64,000 nucleotides of DNA, taken from Channa striata (taxonomy: Eukaryota; Chordata; Actinopteri; Anabantiformes; Channidae). Position numbers and translations under genes: made by a program. Shown one piece after another: positions 54,097-63,700 of this stretch. The notes under the pieces are model-generated. The model was not told the DNA's origin and did not search any database. It worked only from the letters and a program-made list of their open reading frames with translations. Where the stretch lies: NCBI GenBank assembly GCA_033026295.1, contig CM065176.1:10395945-10459944 (forward strand). Direction: 5' to 3'. Position 1 is the first letter of the stretch. Each line of letters opens with the position of its first letter.

Positions 54097-57000
54097 CTGG
54101 GTGGGCTTGTCTTTATAGCCTACTGTGGACACACTCTGTTTCAATAGCGTTGTTGTGAGGACATTTTGATGTTGGGAGGACATTTTGCTTGGTCCACACT
54201 TCGAATCACTCAAGGGTTAGGGTTAGGGTAAGGGGCTAGGGACTGCATTATGTCAATGAGTGTCCTCACAAGTATAGAAAGACACACAAGTGTGTGTGTA
54301 GGAAACTATTTCCCAAGGCGGACGGGTTTCACCATCTGTCCTTGCTGTGTCCTATGATTTCCCTGTGTAACTCAGACAAGTGTCAGAGTCTGGGCAGGGG
54401 ATGAGCTCTGACAAACTGCCTCTCAGTTCACACCCCCCCCCCTGGTGCTCCTGATGAGCTCTCTGTCCTCTTGTGTTCTTCAGAGAGACTTCCTGTCTCC
54501 TGCTCGGGTAGAGACACATTGACTGAAACCAGTACAGATGAAACTCTTGTAGTCAGAATAGGAGACCCAGTAGAGTTACTAAAGCATGTTCCACCTGTTT
54601 AATAGAAAATACGATGCTGTTGTGACTGTGCGCGCTCATATTTTCTCGTCTTTCCTCTGTTGTGTGTTGGCAGTTTAAGGGCCAGGCCAACCTGCACGTG
54701 TTTGAGGACTGGTGTGGCTCCTCTATAGCCCAGCTCAGAAAGAACCTGCACTTTCCCCTCTACCCTCATGTAAGTATTACAGAGTTAATGTGGTCAGTGT
54801 ACAAAAATATCACATCTAGCATGTAATCATTAATTTTCTGTCTGAACTTGACAACTCATATGCAGAATTCGCCCCCTGTTGTTTGCTAATTAAACTAACA
54901 TGCCACCATTAGATGGACACGTCATATGATATTATTTTAATGTTTCAGGCAGCCTCATTAAAAACTGGAAACATGTATCAGGACAAACTGAGCTATGCCA
55001 TGGATTTAAAAGACATTTAAAGTAACAATTATTTTTGCAAAGCAGAGCTGCTTTGTTCTGGGTTTGTTATAAGTTTGACAAGGAAAAAGTAAAATCAGAC
55101 TATTATATTCTTACGTTAAAATGTTTGGCTGCTTAGTTCAAGTATATTAAAAAATTAACTATAGATTTAAGCGTTGCTATTTTCACATTTCACATTTTCT
55201 AACCATCATGGAGGGCTAAGCAACTACCTGACATAACAATTTTAATAGTAGCACCCATGACCAGCTCCAAAACGTTAAGGAAATGCTACACAGGGAGCTT
55301 TTAGTAATTAACTGTAATAAAAGTTGTGGTATGAGTAAAAATCTAAAGCTAAAACCAGCTTTTTAAAGGACGTCTCGGAGAGCTGTGAGGGATGTCTTCG
55401 AGAGATGTCTTTGTTCAAAACATCTGTTTTTGTGCTTAGCAATGTGAGCCTTTATAAATGAGAGGATACTCTTATACAGTGTGGATTTTTTTGTTTTGTT
55501 TTTTGATTTTTGCCAGGCTGTGCAGACCCAACTATTACTTGAAGCGCAGTTGTATGTTTGGCCAGTTAATGAATAATCCCTGGCCATGCTGTGGTAAGAT
55601 AGTTACATTCACAGCTTCCATAGGAGCACGTTGAACTAAGGCATTGTTAAATCAGTTCATTGTTCAGGACAAACTCTGAACTATCCTTAGCTGCAGCATC
55701 AGCTCCATCACCGTGTTTGCTTGGAAACGTCACAGAAGTCGACCAGCTCTCAATTAAATATAGAAATCCTCCGCTCATGTATCTAACTATTGCCAAGAAA
55801 ACATTTCTTGGGAATCCAAAAAAAATTATTACATACCCAATCACTCCATCAGTCTCCTGTCAGAACACGTTACAAATGCCAGATGGAGAGACTGAGCTAT
55901 AATAAAGTGAAAGGGGGAGAGTTTTGCAAATGTTCAGTTTCACTCAAATTAGTGTTAGATCGCTTGATGTTGGGGAGAGTGAAGTCGGTTTCGCTGTAGA
56001 TATGTGTTTCCCATTACCTTAATGTGAATCTTACAGACACACTATCCTGACCCAGTTGCTTTTTAAGGTGTTTCATTTGACCCTTACATCAGTGTTTTAC
56101 TATGCGGTAAACCAAGACTTTGTCATTGTAGTGACTGGTTGCCAATTTTGAGTCTTTTATCAACTTACTAGATATCCAAGGTTCACTCACATAAAAAAAA
56201 AGTCTACTGAGGTTTTTTCATCTATTTGTGAATGTAATAATTATTTCTCTTTGTTACTGCAGACCAGAACCACAGTGAAGAAGCTGGCAGTGGCTCCAAA
56301 GTGGAAGAACTACGGCCTGAGAATATTTGGCTTTCTTCACCCTTACAGAGATGGTACATAACTCATGTTATTACTGGGCCCCTCCTATGAGCCTCAGGGC
56401 CTTAAAGCAAGTGTCTGTTTTAAGAGTAGACGGTTTCCACGGCCTTCTTTATCCTTTCACTTCAGAGCCACTACGATAATGGATATTCACATTTTTATTA
56501 CAGCTGAATGCCAGACATCTCACAGCTAAATCTCACTGGTGTACCCTCATAGACCTACACTTGAGTCCAGTTACTATGGAAACTAAGAAACTTTAACACC
56601 CAAATGCCCTTACACAAATTGCAGAATATGAAGTTATTAATTACATTACATTGCATTTCAGTCTCTTATGTAGTTTTCACTGATGGCAGGGCTCATTTCA
56701 TTTTTTGGCTCAAAGGTCGTACTATTTTCAGGAGTCTGACAAGCACTCTAACAAGTGCCCTTCACCTCATGCCGCCTGACACAACCTTTTAGGTGCCATT
56801 GTCATTAAATAACTGGAGTTTGCCTCTTAGAAACACTTGGAGGTCTTCCCAATTACAGACAATAAAAACTCCCGACTGCTTTGTGTCTCAGGACGTCCAT
56901 CTTAACCATAAAGCATGAGTCTGTCTGTGAAAATGCAGCTGCCCCTGTTCTTCCTTTTTAGCCAAATCCAAGTATATTACATATGTGATTTATGCCTTGA

Positions 57001-57305
57001 TTTTAACATTGAAATTTATTATACAGCTTGGTTGTGTCTCTTTGGTGGATTCCAAAACACTTCAGCTGAATATTTATCCTACTAATTTATCATATCAATT
57101 ATATACTGCTAATATACTGTTTAGGTGTGTGCCCCATCTGATTATGTTCTGATTACACAGGTGTGTTTGGACTAACACACACTTTTCATCTTTTTCCGCT
57201 CCAGGTGATTTCCAGTTCTCTGTATCTTCTGATGATAACTCTGAGTTCTGGCTGAGCCCTGATGAGAGTCCTCTCAACGCCAGACTGCTGGTCTATGTAG
57301 GACAG
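20137..57305 (+). CDS. b4galnt4: Beta-1,4-N-acetylgalactosaminyltransferase 4, partial CDS of five internal exons
   Basis: Joined exons 20137-20249, 46749-46847, 54674-54769, 56263-56353 and 57205-57305 give 500 coding bases in one open frame with matching splice phases. The enzyme is a Golgi type II membrane glycosyltransferase that transfers GalNAc from UDP-GalNAc to terminal beta-GlcNAc, forming LacdiNAc on N- and O-glycans (family knowledge). Seen here are the luminal stem and the start of the PA14 domain, with signature strings NLHVFEDWCGSS, TRTTVKKLAV, PKWKNYGLRIFGF and SDDNSEFWLS. From memory of the vertebrate proteins, the VKKLAV, KWKNYG and DESP residues fit B4GALNT4 better than the paralogue B4GALNT3, which has LRKLAV and KWTNYG. 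The N-terminal anchor exon, the rest of PA14 and the catalytic domain are not in the window. Teleosts may carry a/b copies and I cannot tell which this is. Confidence 0.93.
21516..21535. repeat. (GTTT)n tetranucleotide repeat
   Basis: About four GTTT units in an AT-rich intron segment. Confidence 0.9.
22664..22678. repeat. Poly(T) run
   Basis: 15 consecutive T. No recognisable SINE or LINE body is attached. Confidence 0.95.
23505..23537. repeat. (TG)n microsatellite
   Basis: About 16 uninterrupted GT units. Confidence 0.97.
31579..31621. repeat. Perfect hairpin, 18-bp arms, 7-nt loop
   Basis: The left arm cattttgctgtgtatggg (31579-31596) is exactly reverse-complemented at 31604-31621, with loop acgcagc. 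Just upstream, attagctacaacattggg (31556-31573) resembles the terminal sequence of a fish transposon family that I recall (tagccacaacatt). It may therefore be a foldback or transposon-end product, at low confidence. Confidence 0.93.
35233..35253. repeat. (TG)n microsatellite
   Basis: About 10 uninterrupted GT units. Confidence 0.95.
36248..36281. repeat. (CA)n microsatellite
   Basis: 17 uninterrupted AC units. Confidence 0.97.
46749..46847 (+). CDS. b4galnt4: b4galnt4 coding exon (stem region before PA14)
   Basis: This 99-bp exon is exactly 33 codons, phase 0 at both ends. The acceptor is a T-rich tract ending in aaag and the donor is gag/gtaata. It starts with an acidic DDDP and continues through a His/Arg/Lys-rich stretch to KKLPWKPE. 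The terminal PWKPE lines up with the PPWREE that I recall immediately before the YKGQ start of the PA14 domain in mammalian B4GALNT4. It is isolated by 26.5 kb of intron upstream and 7.8 kb downstream. Because it is symmetric (0/0), skipping it would keep the frame. Confidence 0.88.
49267..49329. repeat. Imperfect foldback, about 22 paired bases, 13-nt loop
   Basis: On the + strand, ttttgtcatgg (left) pairs perfectly with ccatgacaaaa (right). This is extended by one G:U and two A:U pairs, a 2/4 internal loop, and eight more pairs (aaagaaag with ctttcttt). The loop is about 13 nt. The geometry resembles a short miRNA precursor, but nothing else supports that. Confidence 0.75.
50636..50653. repeat. 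(GA)n microsatellite
   Basis: About nine GA units (gagagagagagag). Confidence 0.9.
54022..54095. repeat. (TG)37 microsatellite
   Basis: An uninterrupted 74-bp TG tract, the longest simple repeat in the window, about 580 bp upstream of the exon at 54674. It is likely length-polymorphic. Confidence 0.98.
54096..54290. repeat. MITE-like repeat unit with TTAGGG-like tract
   Basis: This segment lies directly after the long TG repeat. It contains the phrase ttgtgaggacattttgatg followed by gaggacattttg, a degenerate AGGGTT tract at 54212-54241, and tgtcctcacaagtatagaaa at its right side. The left inner edge (tgtctttata) and the right edge (tatagaaagaca) are imperfect inverted repeats. This combination resembles a repeat I recall as common beside TG microsatellites in fish genomes. 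The boundaries are estimates. Confidence 0.45.
54212..54241. repeat. Degenerate telomere-like TTAGGG tract
   Basis: About four imperfect TTAGGG units (agggttagggttagggtaag, then gggctaggg). Its position inside a dispersed-repeat context argues against a true interstitial telomere. Confidence 0.7.
54674..54769 (+). CDS. b4galnt4: b4galnt4 coding exon (start of PA14 domain)
   Basis: This 96-bp, 32-codon exon is phase 0/0, with acceptor ttggcag and donor cat/gtaagt. It encodes FKGQANLHVFEDWCGSS followed by AQLRKNLHFPLYPH, the strongly conserved beginning of the PA14 lectin-like module in the B4GALNT3/B4GALNT4 subfamily. It contains the only cysteine in the visible part of the protein (DWCG). 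PA14 modules are beta-barrel carbohydrate-binding folds, and here the module sits in the Golgi lumen between stem and catalytic domain. A 74-bp TG repeat lies about 580 bp upstream in the preceding intron. Confidence 0.97.
54770..56262 (+). other. b4galnt4 intron, 1.5 kb
   Basis: Bounded by gtaagt and ctgcag, phase 0. AT-rich. I see no repeats or other structure of note in it. Confidence 0.95.
56263..56353 (+). CDS. b4galnt4: b4galnt4 coding exon (PA14 domain, second part)
   Basis: This 91-bp exon enters in phase 0 and leaves one base into a codon. The acceptor is ctgcag after a pyrimidine tract and the donor is gatg/gtacat. The product begins TRTTVKKLAVAPKWKNYG and ends LRIFGFLHPYRDG. VKKLAV and KWKNYGLRIFGF match B4GALNT4 as I recall it, whereas B4GALNT3 has LRKLAV and KWTNYG, so this exon is the best discriminator between the paralogues. 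The terminal Gly codon is split across the next intron and completed by GT at 57205. Confidence 0.97.
56354..57204 (+). other. b4galnt4 intron, 851 bp
   Basis: Bounded by gtacat and gctccag, phase 1 (it interrupts a Gly codon within the PA14 domain). Nothing else recognised. Confidence 0.95.
57205..57305 (+). CDS. b4galnt4: b4galnt4 coding exon (PA14 domain, third part)
   Basis: This 101-bp exon completes the split Gly codon and ends on a codon boundary. The acceptor is gctccag and the donor is cag/gtgagc. It encodes DFQFSVSSDDNSEFWLS, then PDESP and LLVYVGQ. The SDDNSEFWLS strand-turn is the PA14 hallmark in this family. DDN-type acidic pairs in PA14 folds often bind calcium, but whether these do so here is inference. 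The family's next exon should continue with a segment like TGxEWTAPGEF. I did not find it before position 64000, so the following intron is at least 6.7 kb. Confidence 0.97.
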
Positions 57306-58034
57306 GTGAGCGTCGAGCTACATTCTTTATGAATACTTAAACACCACTACAAATCCCCCAAAAGATCCCAGTATCCTTTATTCCCAAGTCTAAATAGTTT
57401 AAGAGCCTCAATGTCATAATTTAAATAGCAAATACACTTGGTAAACCATGTGCTATTTGGAAACACACAACATGAATTTGGAAGCCCAAACCGTACCATT
57501 AGACTTCCTAGTGACTTCATTATCTGACCTGATGCACAGGCTGAGGGTGACTCAGCTCTAAGTGGCATCTAAATGACACACAATGACAGATTGCATACTG
57601 GAACACAATCTTCCGGAAATGCAGTTACGCGATTGTAGGGTCGAAAACTATTAGACAAATTTCTCTATGATCTGACATCCGTGCTGAGACAGCACAAAGC
57701 CGCCGCTCCTGACGAAGTCAACAGCATCGGTCTTTTATTCTGCCAGAGCTCAGCCGTACAGTAGCAGGAAGGGCACTGAGCAATTTGACCTTGTTTGTCT
57801 TTAGTAATCACCTACTCACCTCGTGTCACTATCCTAACACTCAGGCTATCACTCACCTCCAGCACTCTGCTCACAGTACTGGAGACCTAAATCGTCCTGT
57901 TGAACACCCAGTGAAAAATCGTTTTCCTTTTCCATCTATCCTTGAAGTCCCCTCTGCCCGCAATCGAATAAAAAGTCAAGCTGTGCTGCTTCTGCCTTTA
58001 CTAATAAAGTTTTCGCTGTGAAACCTTATGAAAA

Positions 58035-58084
58035 TTTTAAGAAAGAAAGGATGTATGAGGTTACACAGCGTTTGAACTGCATCA
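58035..58084. repeat. Direct repeat copy A (partner at 58605)
   Basis: Shares atgtatgaggttacaca, then gaactgcatc, with 58605-58651. The pair differs by two substitutions in the later part and a 3-nt length difference near the start. Confidence 0.88.
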
Positions 58085-58604
58085 GACAGGGAGAGTGCTC
58101 TGGACAAATACGCATTAAGAGCGAAGGTCCAGCTATGGAGCCATCTGTATTCCAACAGGATGTGAGGCGTCACCAGGTTCCACGGGAGCTAAGGTTAATT
58201 AGCCAGCAGCGAATATTGATGTGACATTTAACAGTGGAGAAATATCATCTAGGTAATGGCAAGGGAGCAGAGCTATGTCCAGAGATCATTCATCCTGCCA
58301 CTGACTGACTGACAGGCCTTGTTGCCTCCCAAGTCTTCTGAGACACATTGTGTTTCACAGATAAAAACTCTGCCCTCCATTCGGTCCCTCGTTATGTTAT
58401 TTTCCCTGTGTGAGTTTAGGAACAGAAAAGAAATCTTAACAAGGGTTGCCTTCCGTGATTTTTTTTTTATTGTTTACATTTTTACACAACTGTTTCATAT
58501 ATGGTATGATAATAATGATGTCCTTGCACAACATTGATTTTATGCCCAAAGCAGGCAATGCAGTGATTTCCTATTTTAAAAGGAAGGCTGGCTGCCAAGT
58601 CTGC

Positions 58605-58651
58605 TTTTAAGGAGAAGATGTATGAGGTTACACAACGTCTGAACTGCATCA
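58605..58651. repeat. Direct repeat copy B (partner at 58035)
   Basis: Second copy, 570 bp downstream of copy A in the same orientation. Similarity stops abruptly after gaactgcatc. Confidence 0.88.
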
Positions 58652-58784
58652 TGTGAGCGCTGCAGCTCTACAGACATCTACAGCCTTTCTCTCACTTTTT
58701 GCAGTTTAAATAACCCTAATAATGTGTAGCTTTGGATAAAAATTGTATAATTACGGATCGATATTACTTGATTTGTAAATATAA

Positions 58785-58822
58785 ATATACTTGATTTATA
58801 TTTAAATATAAATCAAGTATAT
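58785..58822. repeat. Perfect 38-bp AT-rich palindrome
   Basis: The two 19-base halves are exact reverse complements with no spacer, centred at 58803/58804 (core atatttaaatat). The core unit acttgattt is repeated just upstream at about 58766. Only six G/C pairs are present in the 38 bp. Confidence 0.93.
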
Positions 58823-59439
58823 AATAAATAAGTGAACCGAAAATGGTGCAGCTGTGCAGGGAGTTGAGCAAGACATCTAATAAAAAGAGGGATGGCAGAC
58901 TCTGGCTTCTCTGGTCCACATGTCAAAAAGTCAATACATTAAACCTGAAGTTGCTCTTTTTCAGATTGTGTATATCCCTTGTAATACACTTTAGATAAAC
59001 GGCTAAATGTAAATATAATAGTTGTTTAATATGTCGCATTATAAAACACAAACCAGTCCAATTGTATACAAGAACCAAACAAAAAAGCTACTGTACATCA
59101 AAAAGTCCCTGTAAACATTTCTCATGTAAAACATGTCTGTATAGTTACAATAAATTACCGTATATAGTATATAGCATCCCCTTATATTTAATTGGCAAAA
59201 AGAGTAGCACAATATGAAAATGCCCATAGAAAACATAGTTAAGTATTGTATAAAAAATAAAGTTGTGGCAAACTAATGAAAATTATATCAACTTTGCATC
59301 CTCCTTCTTATCCCACAAGGTAATTAACCTTAATATATAATATCAGGAGTCTGTACAGTCTGATCTTCAAGACATCATTAAGCTAATGCTTAATGATGCT
59401 TTAAATTTGCTAGTGGGTAGATCTGGTGTTAGTTGGCAA

Positions 59440-60680
59440 CAAAAAAAACATGAGCTCAGGAAAACTGCTTTCACAAGAACTCAAGTCTACAAAAAGCTGC
59501 GGAGGGAAATAACAATATTTCATGTGCTTTTGGGATACCAGTACCAGGCAGTACCATAATTCAGAAATTGAAGAAACGTGGACATACCAACTCTTCCAAG
59601 AAAAATAACGAGGCGCTGTGAAACTTGCTCAAGAGCTTTGTAAGAATCCAATACAACAGCAGGGGACCTGAGTGTCCTCACAGGCAACTGACAAAAAGTA
59701 TGCAATAGTCTGCATGCGTGTGCTAGTGAGCGTGCAGCCGACCAGTTTCTGAACATTATGTGGTCTGAGTTGAATTAATTGGTCATAATTTGCACGGATA
59801 TGTGAGGTGAGAGAAAAACTCTATGAAACTTTGAGAAGACGAACACCATTCCCAGAGCCAAACGTGGTGTAGGCTCACTGATGTTGTCGGGTGTACAGGA
59901 TGTCTGCGTTCGGCACTGGAGCTTTGCATAAAGTAAAAGGAAAACTTGATGCAAACCCAGGTCCGAAGAATTTAAAGCAAAGCCACTTCCCGTCAGTCAA
60001 GAGACTAAAAATGAAGACGTAGCCTTTAACAAGACAATGACTCCAGACACAAGGTAAAGCCAATTCAGGACTGTTTCTTTTAAAGAATAAGGTACATGCT
60101 TTACTGCACCCTCCAGACATGAGTATCTACACTACATCCCTTTTCACATATGAGATCTGGAGTTGTCTTTTTGCACATGTAACACACAGCAGAGATTGTC
60201 TGAGTCAGAAACATGCTCACGCTCATTGATTTTCAGTGAGTGTGGTGTCTGGCCTAGCATGCAGGAGGCACAACATGATGGAAAAAGGCGGCCGCAGGAA
60301 ACAAAGCGGTTTGTCGAAACAAATAAATAGAAGCCCCGGTAGTCGGCCGATAGAAACATCGTCAACACGCCCGTTCGCTCGCTTTAAATCCTCTTGACAA
60401 TACGCTGTCACATGCAGCTCCCCCAGGCAACTTCTAAAGAAGTTCAGGGTGCCCGTGCATGTATGACAGCAGCTACTGAAAACCTGTGCATGGATTTGAC
60501 GAAGGCTGTACATGGCAGACAACCAGGCAATCTGGTGGACTTGGAATAATTATTGCATGATGAATGGGCTGAAATTACACCTGAAAGAATACAAATGCTG
60601 CTCACAGGAGACCCAAAGCCGTGGGAGGAGCTTACAAAGACAAAGAGACTACGGACATTAGAGGGCATTTCCTGAAGGTC
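59440..60680 (+). mobile_element. Decayed Tc1/mariner-like transposon (copy 2), sense orientation
   Basis: Frameshifted pieces of a Tc1-type transposase appear in the correct order. A helix-turn-helix-like GSTIIQKLKKRGHTN lies near 59550-59590, followed by VKLAQELCKNP near 59618-59650. NTIPRAKRGVGSLMLSG lies near 59846-59893 and corresponds to the family's NTIPTVKHGGGSIMLWG. A degenerate QDND catalytic segment is near 60030-60052. The C-terminal ENLCMDLTKAVHGRQPGNL and HDEWAEITPERI lie near 60475-60590. At least one stop and several frameshifts break it. About 350 bp of unrelated sequence separates the QDND segment from the C-terminal part, which suggests a secondary insertion. It differs from the copy at 14620. 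Terminal inverted repeats were not identified, so the ends are approximate. Confidence 0.78.
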
Positions 60681-62482
60681 GATGCGAATATTTGAAATTA
60701 TCAAATTGTGCCACAAGTTTTATTTATAAACTACTTGATCATTTTTGTTACGTCTTAAATTGATGGACATTGAAAGAAATATGATTGCCTCACATCCACG
60801 AGGCCTAGTGTCGCATACACTCATACACATCTACAAACACATATCCTAGACCAGCCAGGCATCCTGATCTCCTATGTAAAAAGATGATGGTTTGTGTGAC
60901 AATTTTGATGTATTTTTAATAAATTAAAGAGATTCATATTGTCACCCAGATGGCAGTAGAACAAATGAATAATGAGGGAGGGGGGCTGTCGATTAGCCCT
61001 AGTTGCCATTCCGTCTCTATAAGTGCCGCGTGTTGTGATCCCTAACAGCTTACAGTACTAGCTGTTGTTACAGTTTTTCTGATTTGTCTCTGCCTCAGCA
61101 GAACATTTGGAGCATTTTATTCTTGAATTATTATAGTTTCTTTAGGAAATACAGTCTTTGTTGTGACTTGGTGCTAATGGAGTCAGTCCTTCACTCTGAT
61201 GACCAAGCATTAAATATTATTAAACATTTTTTCAAAAAATGAGTTTTGTATTCAAATAGTGCCCATTAAAATATTTTTATTGGAAGATAAAATCACCTTG
61301 TTTTTGTTCTTTTAAATGTATTTTTCAAGATAAGCATTCTTCTTTGACCACACAGTCATAAAACAGAAATCATAAAAGTCTTCTTTCCTATATCAATCTG
61401 TATGCTGAGCGCTGCGATTTCATTTGCAAAGATACAAAGGAGGTTTACTAGAATAACTTGATAAAGTGAAAAGTAAAAATGCCAGTTATCACCTAGAGAG
61501 AGACGACCAGCCTACCCTGTGGCACTGTGTGGTACAGTGATGACTTGGATAATGGTTTTAGGTGTTTAACACATTTTGATGCACTTTGCTTTATAGTCCA
61601 ACATCCAAAGACATTTGAGATTTGTCGGTACCACAAATAGATGCCATAATCCAAGAAGTTATTTAATGACAGGGCTGCTGTCCCAGGCTTAGTGAAACCA
61701 TTAGAGCCCATGCTGCTGTCCAGTGATTTATATCAGTATATCTTTGCTCATAATAGTGGCCTGGCACTGACCTGACTCACTGCTCTAAAAATACACACAG
61801 TATTGTACTGTAAATAATTTCTACTCTAGCTCTGTGATCGCAGCGGTCGTCCTCTCTGCTGAGCAGGCTATAACGTATAGAATGCGCTTCCATGAGACAT
61901 TTAGCTGTGGTGTGGTGTTAGCAGCAAGGAAGTGAAGTGAATCTGCTTGATTCTTGTGGCTGTAGCCATTAAATAATGCACTGGATGTGAGTAATAACCC
62001 TGCAGTAAACGGGTTATTCTTTCTTACATGTTAAACTGTACACAAACACATAAAGTTATCTGCAGAGGCCCTTTAATCCTCGTTCCCTTAAAAGACCAAG
62101 TGATGCCTTGTTTGGTCCCTTGCACAGACTGGTGTGTTGAGGGCTGGCAGTGGGGGGGTTCTAATTGAAACGCTCTCCACAGTCCAGCTGGGACATTATC
62201 TATGTGCAAACGAATATACTTGGTTTTAGAGAGGATTGTCCATTGTCCTGCCTTTGCATTAATCATATTTTTCGCTCAGGGCTAATCTGTAATGAGATTT
62301 TCCTTCAATCAGAATGTCCAGACAGCTCCCACAGAGCTTCCCAAAGAGCCAGACCAAGTCTCATCTAATACAGAGAGATGAGTATGAGTAGCACAAATCA
62401 CGTGTTTGTTCGGTGTAATGCTCAAATTCCGAGTTTGTGCGTACACAATACTTATTCTTATTATTGATACTTATTATTTCTG

Positions 62483-62545
62483 GTTCAAAAACCAGACACA
62501 GCAAGACTACACACACACACAGGTAACTGGGTCGTGTGGGGGGGG
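62483..62545. repeat. Direct repeat copy A (partner at 63632)
   Basis: Begins gttcaaaaaccagacacagc, runs through a short CA tract, then taactgggt and a G run. The first 38 or so bases are identical to the partner. Confidence 0.9.
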
Positions 62546-63631
62546 ATCAATATGAGACTTGGCAGCAAGAATAGCTGCTTATTCTCAGACAGACCAGGTT
62601 TTGTCACTGTGTTGGTAGCAGCCACTATTTCAGAACTGTGCCAAACGTTAAAGCACCAAACTATACAGCAGTTAATATAGTAATGAGATTATCCATATAA
62701 TCAGTTTATATGAGGAAGAGTTTGGTGCGTTTTAATGAGATGAATAGATGGATTATGAAAAGTGTACGTTTTCTATATGACTTTTTCACAGAAGACATTT
62801 TGACACGCCACAGAAGGAAAAAAAAATCATGACTGAATTTGAATTAGCTGCTCCCTAGTAGGAAAAAAACAAAACATTTGTCATAAAAACAGCCTGTTCT
62901 TTTTATGTTTAAAATAGTTTATTGCCAGATGGATTTCAAGTACTGTAGCAACATCTGTCCAAAAATAAGAAATATCATTTTGCAGTGTCTTTCATTTTTT
63001 TAAAGTTTTTAGGTTGAAATACATCCACTAATCAGTTTTGGAAAGACATAAAGAAAACAATGAATGCCCACAAGACTAAAAATTTTAATGTGGTGGAGAT
63101 TTAAGGCAATTCATCACAACAAGAAGCATTTCTGTGTCTGCTTGTTTTCTTCGTGCTCTTTCATTTGTCTGTGCACAACATTTGATTCAAACTGCCTCAA
63201 CAGCTGTGTAACAACCCATTGATAATAAAGCTTTGGCAGCAATCAAGACAGGCACAGGGAAACTTTGAAGGATTACAGGAGTCAGGCTAGTTTAAAGTAT
63301 CTACAGTTAGATTCTATGAGTGAAAGACTGATTGTCTTTAAGGAGGGACAAACATCAGGCAACAGGTTAATAGTAATTAGACCAGTGGCATCATTTACCG
63401 TAGATCGAATGAAATCAAATAACTTAGATTGACTTACGTATAGATATATATAACTTATAGATTAGACACATATGCGGCATGGCTGATATAATCAGGACTC
63501 AGGGTGACATTAACAGATAGACACACACACATGACTTTCTCTTCACTTTGAAGACCAGAGAAGAAGACGGACATAAACATACCTAGACACACATAGAAGA
63601 CACACAACTCCTCTGTCCTGCTGCACAAACA

Positions 63632-63700
63632 GTTCAAAAACCAGACACAGCAAGACTACACACACACACACAGTTAACTGGGTTGAGGGGGGGTGGGGGT
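63632..63700. repeat. Direct repeat copy B (partner at 62483)
   Basis: Same orientation, offset about 1,149 bp. The CA tract is one unit longer and the G-rich tail differs slightly. Confidence 0.9.

Larger units (their letters stand above)
46848..54673 (+). other. b4galnt4 intron, 7.8 kb
   Basis: Bounded by gtaata and ttggcag, phase 0. It holds an imperfect foldback at 49267-49329, a short GA run (50636), a 74-bp TG microsatellite (54022-54095) and an adjoining MITE-like segment with TTAGGG-like repeats (about 54096-54290). No coding exon is recognised. Confidence 0.93.

Noticed and set aside
54212..54241. Interstitial telomere or chromosome-fusion scar
   Set aside because: Only about four imperfect units, embedded in what looks like a dispersed repeat beside a TG microsatellite.
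59373..59398. 11-bp hairpin (catcattaagc and its complement)
   Set aside because: Short, and close to the Tc1-like remnant. It could be part of that element's edge, but no matching partner end was found.
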